Of a stretch of DNA of 57,127 bases, positions 51,038 to 57,127 are shown piece after piece. The translations under genes and the position numbers were made by a program. Position 1 is the stretch's first letter; every line of letters begins with the position of its first letter. The stretch covers positions 1 through 57,127 of the forward strand of contig JAQVGZ010000009.1 in assembly GCA_028696455.1 (NCBI GenBank), read 5' to 3'. The notes below the pieces were generated by a model. The model made no database searches, was not told where the DNA came from, and saw only the letters and a list, made by a program, of their open reading frames with translations. This DNA comes from Desulfotomaculaceae bacterium. Its GTDB lineage: Bacteria > Bacillota > Desulfotomaculia > Desulfotomaculales > Pelotomaculaceae.

Positions 51038-52105
51038 ATGGAGGTACCAACCAAAATTAACACATGGCAAATGGTTGAACCTGGGAAGTTAGAAAAGACA
51101 ACCATTGATGTGCCAGAGATTAAGCCCGGAGAGGCTCTAGTTAAGGTTGTCGGTTGCGGTGTTTGCCACACTGATGTTGGTTACTTTTATGATGGTGTGC
51201 CCACCGTGACTAAGCCGCCCCTTACCTTAGGTCACGAAATTGCTGGTGTTGTAGTTGCTGGTGATGATAAGCTGATCGGCAAAGAAGTTATTGTTCCTGC
51301 AGTTATGCCCTGTAATAATTGTCCGATCTGCGCTTCAGGACGGGGTAATCGCTGTCTGAAGCAAGCTATGCCTGGCAATAGCCTGGGGATTTATGGTGGT
51401 TTCTCTGATTATATTCCAGTTCCATCTGATGACCTGTGCGTTATAGATGACCGGAAAGGAATGCCACTGGAGAAACTATCCGTTGTTGCCGATGCTATTA
51501 CCTCCCCTTATCAGGCAGCGATGAGAGCCGATATTAAAGAGGGGGATGTCGTAGTAGTTACTGGAGCAACCGGCGGAATTGGTGTGTATATGACGCAAAT
51601 TGCTGCGGCGCTGGGGGCAAGAGAAGTTATTGCAATTGCAAGAAATAAAGAAAAATTAGAACGCTCCCTGGAATACGGTGCTACCTATGCTATTAGCACT
51701 ATAGACAAGGATGCCAAGGATATAGCAAAAGAATTGAGGGCTTATTCAAAAGAAAAAAAATTGCCTAATTATGGATTGAAGATTTTAGAGTGCACTGGTA
51801 CAAAAGCAGGTCAGGAAATTGGACTGGCCTTGATTACGTTCCTTAGTAAAATGATGGTTGTTGGTTATGGTATGACTAAGACTGAATATATGCTTTCCCG
51901 CTTAATGGCGTTTGATGCTGAGATCATTGGAACATGGGGTTGCCTGCCGAAATATTATCCGGAAGTATTGAATATGGTTTTGGAAGGAAAAATCAAGATT
52001 GAGCCGTTTGTCGATGTGCGTCCGATGAGTACAATATTAAAGGCTTATGAAGAGGCACATAGTGGCAAGTTAATGAAACGGATTGTACTGACTCCAGATT
52101 TCTAG
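51038..52105 (+). CDS. bamQ: 6-hydroxycyclohex-1-ene-1-carbonyl-CoA dehydrogenase BamQ
   Basis: A 355-residue zinc alcohol dehydrogenase. Catalytic zinc motif GCGVCHTDVGYF and GHEIAG; structural zinc Cys in CNNCPICASGRGNRC; NAD site VTGATGGIGVYMTQIAAALGA. BamQ (Had) oxidises the 6-hydroxy product to 6-oxocyclohexenoyl-CoA, the BamA substrate. The order bamA-bamR-bamQ is the reverse of reaction order but standard for such clusters. Confidence 0.92.
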   Translation: MEVPTKINTWQMVEPGKLEKTTIDVPEIKPGEALVKVVGCGVCHTDVGYFYDGVPTVTKPPLTLGHEIAGVVVAGDDKLIGKEVIVPAVMPCNNCPICASGRGNRCLKQAMPGNSLGIYGGFSDYIPVPSDDLCVIDDRKGMPLEKLSVVADAITSPYQAAMRADIKEGDVVVVTGATGGIGVYMTQIAAALGAREVIAIARNKEKLERSLEYGATYAISTIDKDAKDIAKELRAYSKEKKLPNYGLKILECTGTKAGQEIGLALITFLSKMMVVGYGMTKTEYMLSRLMAFDAEIIGTWGCLPKYYPEVLNMVLEGKIKIEPFVDVRPMSTILKAYEEAHSGKLMKRIVLTPDF

Positions 52106-52219
52106 GAAATGGTGCCTCCCCCGGTCGGGATGCAATAGCGCATCGGTGATGCGTTGCTGCAACCAATAACTTAGGGTTACGTCTTTAAGCTATGGCCGGG
52201 GGTGTTGTTTGTGTCTGTT

Positions 52220-52235
52220 GATGCAATATTGCATC
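52220..52235. promoter_or_regulatory. Perfect 16-bp palindrome, candidate operator
   Basis: GATGCAATATTGCATC reads the same on both strands. A degenerate copy is at 52129-52144 and half-sites TGCAA recur nearby. It lies about 220 bases upstream of the carboxyltransferase promoter. Confidence 0.6.
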
Positions 52236-52439
52236 GATGTCCACCTGCAATACGTGCAAAAAATCAGCATATTGCACATTAATCAACACAGACAATGTCT
52301 TGGTAAGTTATTTGCATATATTACGTCATGTGCTGGTTTATTTAAAGTGCACAAAGCTGAATAAGGGAGGTTAGCCTAGGATTACGCCTTGTAAGATTTT
52401 ACCGTGATGTTAAGTGGTATCAGGTTGTTGACAGTACCG

Positions 52440-52468
52440 TTAACCTTAAAAAAATAATATGGTATAAT
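52440..52468 (+). promoter_or_regulatory. Sigma-A promoter of the carboxyltransferase gene
   Basis: TTAACC (52440-52445), a 17-base spacer and perfect TATAAT (52463-52468), about 70 bases before the start. Confidence 0.5.
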
Positions 52469-52537
52469 AGTGCATGGCTAGTACAAAAGCTAGTAGTTAT
52501 GGAGTTAGTAACTTATTAAATATTAGGGGGGTTTTTG

Positions 52538-54085
52538 ATGCACGAGGGTTTGTATAATGAACTTGCCCAAAAAAGAGAACAGATTAAAAAAATGGGCGGG
52601 GACAAGGCTATTGAGAAGTTTCACAAAGAAGGCAAGCTGACGGCAAGGGAAAGAGTGGAGTACTTATTTGACCCAGGTACTTTCCAGGAAATAGGCATGT
52701 TTATCAAAAATAGAACCACTAATTTTGGTATGGCCGGCAAGGATATTCCAGCAGAAGGAGTTATTTGTGGTTACGGCAAGGTAAATGGCCGGATGGTCAT
52801 GGTTGGGGCTGAGGATTATACATCCATGGCTGGTACCTTTGGTGAGTATCATGGTAAGAAATTTGCCACTGCTATTGACATGGCCAAGGATATGGGAATC
52901 CCCTTTATTGGTATGAATGACTCCGGTGGCGCTAGATTGCAGGAAGGTATCGATACACTGGAAGCTTATGCCTGGTTGTTCCGCTCTCAGAACCTGGCTT
53001 CAGGTATTATTCCACAAATTGCTACCTTGATGGGGCCTTGCTTGGGTGGACAGGCTTACCACCCTGTTATGCAGGACTTTGTGTTCCAGTGCCGGGAAAC
53101 TGGATTTATGGGCATTGCCGGGCCTGCTTTCGTTAAAACACAGCTGGGTATCGAAATTGATCTGCCGACACTCTCTGGTTGGCAGGCGCACGCTGTTAAA
53201 TCTGGTTGCACACATGTTGTAGTGGAAGACGATAAAGATTGCATTGATAAAGTTAAGGAGTTGCTCGAATTCCTGCCTCAGAACAACAGGGAGAAGGCGC
53301 CTCGTATCGAATGCACAGACGATCCCATGAAAATGGTGCCGGAACTAGACAGTATCATGCCTGAAAATAGAAATATGCCTTATGATATGCACGAGGTTAT
53401 TTATAATCTTGTTGATAACGGCTATTTCTATGAGATTCATACCGAATTTGCGAAAAACGTTATTGTAGGCTTTGGACGCTTTAACGGTAGAAGTACCGGT
53501 ATCGTAGCTAGTCAGCCTAACTGGATGGGTGGCGTAATTAACTGCGATGCTGCGGATAAGGTTTCAAGGTTTGTCAGGTTCTGCGATTTGTTTAATATTC
53601 CTTTAGTTAATCTCCATGATACGCCTGCCTATATGATTGGTCCCGACGAAGATTATAAAGGGATTTTGAGACACGGTGCTAAGATGCTGTTTGCGTATAT
53701 TGATGCGACAGTACCGAAAGTTACCGTTATCATGGGTAAATCCTTTGCAGGAGCATATCTGGGTATGTGCTGCAAAGATACCGGTGCTGATATTGTATTT
53801 GGCTGGCCGCAGGCTACTGTTACAATCGTTGGTGCAGAAACAGCAGCCAGCGTAATTTTTGCCAAGGAAATCAGAAATTCAGAAAACCCTGCAGAAACTG
53901 CCGCAAAAAGGATTCAGGAATACAAAGATCTGTACCAGAACCCGTACAGTGCTGCCGAGCGCGGATACATTGACGACGTAATTATGCCTTCCGAGACCAG
54001 GAGCAGAATTTGCCTGGCTCTTGATATGCTGGAGAATAAGAATGTAGCCAGACCTTATAGAAAACACTCCAATATAAACATGTAA
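52538..54085 (+). CDS. Acyl-CoA carboxyltransferase subunit (PccB/MmdA/GcdA type)
   Basis: About 515 residues from ATG 52538 with GGGGGG 6 bases ahead. It has LTARERVEYLFDPGTFQE at the start, the acyl-CoA site NDSGGARLQEGID and the biotin-side KSFAGAYLGMCC. The length fits propionyl- or methylmalonyl-CoA carboxyltransferases; glutaconyl-CoA decarboxylase alpha is usually longer. In a benzoyl-CoA gene set, decarboxylation of glutaconyl-CoA is the likely job, but methylmalonyl-CoA is possible. No biotin carrier or membrane subunit is in the window. Confidence 0.85.
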   Translation: MHEGLYNELAQKREQIKKMGGDKAIEKFHKEGKLTARERVEYLFDPGTFQEIGMFIKNRTTNFGMAGKDIPAEGVICGYGKVNGRMVMVGAEDYTSMAGTFGEYHGKKFATAIDMAKDMGIPFIGMNDSGGARLQEGIDTLEAYAWLFRSQNLASGIIPQIATLMGPCLGGQAYHPVMQDFVFQCRETGFMGIAGPAFVKTQLGIEIDLPTLSGWQAHAVKSGCTHVVVEDDKDCIDKVKELLEFLPQNNREKAPRIECTDDPMKMVPELDSIMPENRNMPYDMHEVIYNLVDNGYFYEIHTEFAKNVIVGFGRFNGRSTGIVASQPNWMGGVINCDAADKVSRFVRFCDLFNIPLVNLHDTPAYMIGPDEDYKGILRHGAKMLFAYIDATVPKVTVIMGKSFAGAYLGMCCKDTGADIVFGWPQATVTIVGAETAASVIFAKEIRNSENPAETAAKRIQEYKDLYQNPYSAAERGYIDDVIMPSETRSRICLALDMLENKNVARPYRKHSNINM

Positions 54086-54092
54086 CTATTAG

Positions 54093-54175
54093 ATGCATGA
54101 GCAGATGTAGTGAAATAGCGCCTGCACTGGGCTTGTATCAAACATGTGCGGCGCTATTCACTGGGTCTCATGCAT
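54093..54175 (+). other. Long two-tier hairpin after the carboxyltransferase gene
   Basis: Outer arms 54093-54101 and 54167-54175 (ATGCATGAG, 9 bp) enclose inner arms 54110-54122 and 54150-54161 (GTGAAATAGCGCC, one bulge). A further GCAC/GTGC pair (54124-54127, 54146-54149) lies inside. No T run follows. It separates the carboxyltransferase gene from the sigma-54 activator. Confidence 0.6.
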
Positions 54176-54276
54176 GCATAATTTAAAATGTTGTGTTAAG
54201 ACTTTGCTAATTTTGGGAGCGTCTCTGTTTGGGGAACCCTCTAAATATTAACAAAAGGGAGAGGCGGTGATTGTTT

Positions 54277-56415
54277 ATGCTTAGTAATCTAATTTCAAAA
54301 CCGCCGCTTACCCTGCGTCCGGATCAGACGATAAGAGATTTGCTGTGTTTATGGCAGGCTCATCCAGTTGGAGCTGTCGGTATTGTTGATGAAAATGACT
54401 GCCTGATTGGAGTGATCGGGAGCGGGCTGTCGCTAGGTGCTGGTGTGTCTTTAAAAATGGATACTCCACTAATTGAAGTGATGGAAGATAAGTTTGTTTG
54501 TATGAGTCCAAGCGTTTACCAGGAAGAAGCTTGGACAGCTCCTAGTGATATAATCGCCATTGTCAATGCTGAGGGTAAATTGCAGGGAATTATTACAAAG
54601 TATGAATTAGCTAACTCCCTTTACCCTTGCACTAAATTTATCAGCAGGGAATTGGATGCTGTGCTTAATGCAGCTAATACGGGCATAGTATCCATTAATA
54701 AAGAGGGGATTATTACCACATTCAACCCCGCAGCAGAAAAAATAACCCGGAGATCTCGCAAAGAGGCAATTGGTAAATTCCTGGCTGATGTTGTAATCCC
54801 AACAGGTCTTCTGGAAATCCTTGAGACTGGAGAACCAAAGTTTGGCGAGAGACTTCCTGTTAAGTATTCTATAGGAACAAGAATATACGTCAGCAACCGC
54901 AGTCCCATTATTGAAAATGGCGAGGTTGTTGGAGCTGTTGGTATATTCCAGGATATCTCTGAGATAGAATTTATTTCAAATGAGTTGGAAACTGTAAAAG
55001 AACTTAATAAGGAACTGAAGGCGGTAATTGAGTCATCGTATGATGGCATTTTAATTGCACAATGCGATGGAATAATTACTCAAGTGAATAATGCATACAC
55101 CAGGATGACCGGTCTGAAAGCAAAAACCATCATTGGAAGGCCATTTAGAAAATTAGTTGAAGACGGTCATTATGCTTCGTCTATCGTTGATGCTGTTTTA
55201 AAGAAAAAGAAGTCAGTTACTAATTTGCAATTCTCTCCGCTCGGTAACAGGTTGATGATTACTGGTAACCCGGTGGTAAACGAGCGTGGTGATATTATCA
55301 GGGTAGTAATCAATGTAAGAGATTTAACCGAGCTGGAAAATCTGAAAAAGGAATTGCAGAATAGTAAAAAGCTGAATCGACGATACCAGGAGGAATTGTG
55401 CAATCGAAATGGAAAGCAAGTGAAAGCACAAAGAGTTACTACTAGTTCACCCCAAATGCAGAGTGTAATTGACCTATGCACTAGGGTTGCCAAGGTAGAC
55501 TCTACAGTATTGCTGATTGGCGATTCGGGTGTGGGCAAAGAAGTGCTGGCAAAACATATCCACAATCATAGTGGCCGTAATACGGAGCCTTTTATTAAGA
55601 TAAATTGCGGTGCAATTCCGGAAATGTTGTTAGAGTCAGAGTTGTTTGGCTATGAGAAGGGTGCTTTTACTGGGGCAGGAAAAGATGGTAAGCCGGGTAT
55701 GTTTGAAATGGCACATAATGGTACTCTTCTTCTGGACGAAATTGGTGATTTACCGCTGTCACTGCAGGTAAAACTACTTAGAGTTTTGCAAGATAAGGAA
55801 ATAATAAGGGTTGGTGGAACAAAAAGCCGCAGTGTGGATGTGCGTATCATTGCAGCGACTAACCGTAACCTGGTAGATATGGTGCAAAAAGGTTCTTTTC
55901 GAGAAGATTTATTTTTCCGATTAAATGTAGTTCCGATACAAATTCCCCCATTAAGGGAACGTAGATGCGATATAATTCCACTGCTAAATATTTTTGTAGA
56001 AAAATACTACAAAAAGTATGGAATTCGCAAGCAATTTTCTCCAGATGTGCTCAAGATATTTTATGAGTACCATTGGCCCGGTAATATTAGAGAACTTGAG
56101 AACATTGTCGAAAGAATGGTAGTAACAGCTCCGGAGGCTGTAATTACAGCGAAGCACTTACCTGAGAACCTGCGCTATGCAGTGAAGAATGTTTCATCTA
56201 AAGTTATGGTGCAGGGTGTAATGCCATTAAGAGAGGCTCTCTTAGAGTTGGAGAGTCAATTGATTAATGAGGCTATAAGTCTCTATGGCAGTACTTATAA
56301 AGCAGCTAAAGTGCTTGGCGTAGATCAGTCTACAGTGATAAGGAAACTACAGAAAATCAAAAAGTTTAAAGACAGACATCAAGGTAAGACTGCTAGTTTT
56401 AGTGTTATAAAGTAG
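54277..56415 (+). CDS. Sigma-54-dependent activator, CBS plus two PAS domains
   Basis: About 712 residues from ATG 54277, 6 bases past GGCGGTGA. Residues 1-115 resemble a CBS pair, about 125-235 and 250-365 are PAS domains, each followed by a linker helix, then AAA+ with GDSGVGKEVLAK, the sigma-54-contact GAFTGAG, and a Fis-like HTH (AAKVLGVDQSTVIRKLQK). It activates -24/-12 promoters upon a metabolite or redox signal. Placed before etfB, it may control the electron-transfer and catabolic genes. No clear -24/-12 promoter is visible in the window. Confidence 0.92.
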   Translation: MLSNLISKPPLTLRPDQTIRDLLCLWQAHPVGAVGIVDENDCLIGVIGSGLSLGAGVSLKMDTPLIEVMEDKFVCMSPSVYQEEAWTAPSDIIAIVNAEGKLQGIITKYELANSLYPCTKFISRELDAVLNAANTGIVSINKEGIITTFNPAAEKITRRSRKEAIGKFLADVVIPTGLLEILETGEPKFGERLPVKYSIGTRIYVSNRSPIIENGEVVGAVGIFQDISEIEFISNELETVKELNKELKAVIESSYDGILIAQCDGIITQVNNAYTRMTGLKAKTIIGRPFRKLVEDGHYASSIVDAVLKKKKSVTNLQFSPLGNRLMITGNPVVNERGDIIRVVINVRDLTELENLKKELQNSKKLNRRYQEELCNRNGKQVKAQRVTTSSPQMQSVIDLCTRVAKVDSTVLLIGDSGVGKEVLAKHIHNHSGRNTEPFIKINCGAIPEMLLESELFGYEKGAFTGAGKDGKPGMFEMAHNGTLLLDEIGDLPLSLQVKLLRVLQDKEIIRVGGTKSRSVDVRIIAATNRNLVDMVQKGSFREDLFFRLNVVPIQIPPLRERRCDIIPLLNIFVEKYYKKYGIRKQFSPDVLKIFYEYHWPGNIRELENIVERMVVTAPEAVITAKHLPENLRYAVKNVSSKVMVQGVMPLREALLELESQLINEAISLYGSTYKAAKVLGVDQSTVIRKLQKIKKFKDRHQGKTASFSVIK

Positions 56416-56502
56416 ATATACCTGAGTAGGCATGACCAGATATGCTTATGGTAAATAATGTTTTCAATACAATCCAAGAAAGAAAGAAAGGAAGGGAAAA
56501 GG

Positions 56503-57127
56503 ATGAATATTGCGGTTCTTTTAAAACAGACCTTTGACACGGAAGCAAAAATCGAAATCGTAGACGGAAAAATTAATAAAAAGGGTGTAGGTTTGATTAT
56601 TAACCCTTATGATGAGTATGCTGTAGAAGAAGCACTAAAGCTCAAAGAAAAGAATGGTGGCGAGGTTACCATTATCTCGGCCGGAGCAGATACAGTAGAC
56701 TCTATGCGTCAGGCGCTGGCTATGGGCGCAGACAAAGGTATTAGTGTTGAGGATCCTGCTTTTGCAGATGGAGATGAGTATACAATTGCTGTTGCTTTAG
56801 CTAAGGCAGTTAGCACCATTCCATATGATCTAGTGCTTGCAGGCTGGCAAGGAGGTTCTGCGCAAGTAGCGGTACGTGTTGCTGAAGAACTTGGCCTGCC
56901 CCATGTTAACGTTGTAACCAAGCTTGAAATTGCAGATGGCAAAGCAATTGCTACCAGGGACATTGAAGGCGGCAGCGAGGTTGTTGAAGTACCTGTACCT
57001 GCGGTGATTACTGCCCAAAAAGGGCTGAATGAGCCCCGTTACCCATCAATGAAAGGGATTATGCAAGCTAAGAAGAAAAAGATCCAGACACTCTCCCTGG
57101 GTGACCTGGGGCTTAGTGCCGATCAGG
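56503..57127 (+). CDS. etfB: Electron transfer flavoprotein beta subunit (partial)
   Basis: The frame from ATG 56503 runs 208 codons and out of the window. It opens MNIAVLLKQTFDTEAKI and has the EtfB pattern NPYDEYAVEEALKLKE, DLVLAGWQGGSAQVAVRVAEEL and a C-terminal KPRYPSMKGIMQAKKK-like segment (here NEPRYPSMKGIMQAKKKK). EtfB with EtfA carries electrons from acyl-CoA dehydrogenases. The place after the activator and aromatic-acid genes suggests a role for glutaryl-CoA dehydrogenase or in electron bifurcation. AAGGAAGGG lies upstream. Confidence 0.92.
   Translation, partial: MNIAVLLKQTFDTEAKIEIVDGKINKKGVGLIINPYDEYAVEEALKLKEKNGGEVTIISAGADTVDSMRQALAMGADKGISVEDPAFADGDEYTIAVALAKAVSTIPYDLVLAGWQGGSAQVAVRVAEELGLPHVNVVTKLEIADGKAIATRDIEGGSEVVEVPVPAVITAQKGLNEPRYPSMKGIMQAKKKKIQTLSLGDLGLSADQ

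Larger units (their letters stand above)
52106..52537. other. Intergenic region dense in inverted repeats
   Basis: These 432 bases between bamQ and the carboxyltransferase gene hold no gene. Structures: CCCCCGG/CCGGGGG (52118-52124, 52196-52202), GATGCAAT...GCATC (52129-52144), GTTGC/GCAAC (about 52152-52162), a perfect 16-base palindrome (52220-52235), further TGCAA motifs to 52290, and a promoter at 52440-52468. It looks like an operator array for a DNA-binding regulator plus a possible terminator for bamQ. Confidence 0.6.

Noticed and set aside
52428-52468. TTGACA at about 52428 as -35 for the TATAAT at 52463
   Set aside because: The spacer would be 29 bases; TTAACC at 52440 gives 17.
1-57127. 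CRISPR array or complete prophage
   Set aside because: No regularly spaced repeats and no capsid, terminase or tail genes were seen; the only mobile DNA is the recombinase element.

Overview
The window is chromosomal DNA from a spore-forming, strictly anaerobic Firmicute. The best guess is the Desulfotomaculum/Pelotomaculum group (Peptococcaceae), from gene content only. Reasons: Bacillus-like synteny around the origin-proximal segment (tRNA-Ser, large SRP RNA, dnaX, ybaB, recR, bofA ... gin, decarboxylase, tmk, holB, ricT, yabA, rsmI, abrB, metG, tatD, yabE, rsmA, yabG), several sporulation genes, many TTG/GTG starts with strong AGGAGG sites, and anaerobic enzymes (2-oxoacid:ferredoxin oxidoreductase, radical SAM proteins, the oxygen-independent benzoyl-CoA pathway).

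Layout. 1-6.3 kb: a KaiC-like ATPase fragment, small sporulation-type proteins (CotF family, DUF2512), a membrane protein, an MBL hydrolase, and a two-gene unit made of a Cys-rich protein with an Sm-like N-terminus and a radical SAM/SPASM maturase. 6.4-7.6 kb: a decayed ABC transporter and a membrane-anchored HtrA-like protease. 7.9-31.2 kb: the conserved housekeeping block, into which a divergent ruvCAB operon and a four-subunit 2-oxoacid:ferredoxin oxidoreductase with a MinD-like companion are inserted between bofA and gin. 31.3-38 kb: a glycosyltransferase, yabG, then a trypsin-like protease gene cut in two by a 1.96-kb element carrying a large serine recombinase, then small unknown proteins and a zinc phospholipase C-like protein.

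38-57 kb: a catabolic region. It has an ADP-forming acyl-CoA synthetase, an amidohydrolase, malic enzyme, a gamma-carbonic anhydrase-like protein, a NarL-type two-component system, and then a co-directional set: SDR dehydrogenase, thiolase plus DUF35 partner, BamA, BamR, BamQ, a biotin-dependent carboxyltransferase, a sigma-54 activator and EtfB (cut by the window end). Together these can take cyclohexadienoyl-CoA, made from benzoyl-CoA, through ring hydration, dehydrogenation and hydrolytic ring opening to 3-hydroxypimeloyl-CoA. Beta-oxidation to glutaryl-CoA and decarboxylation with electron transfer through Etf would follow. The benzoyl-CoA reductase itself is not in the window.

The most striking observation is the recombinase element at 33.6-35.57 kb. 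It lies between imperfect 24-bp direct repeats that share a 10-bp core in the same reading frame. Clean excision would rebuild a 335-residue protease and reunite its catalytic His with its Asp and Ser. It sits next to the late sporulation gene yabG, so it may be a miniature, sporulation-linked gene switch comparable in logic to skin elements.
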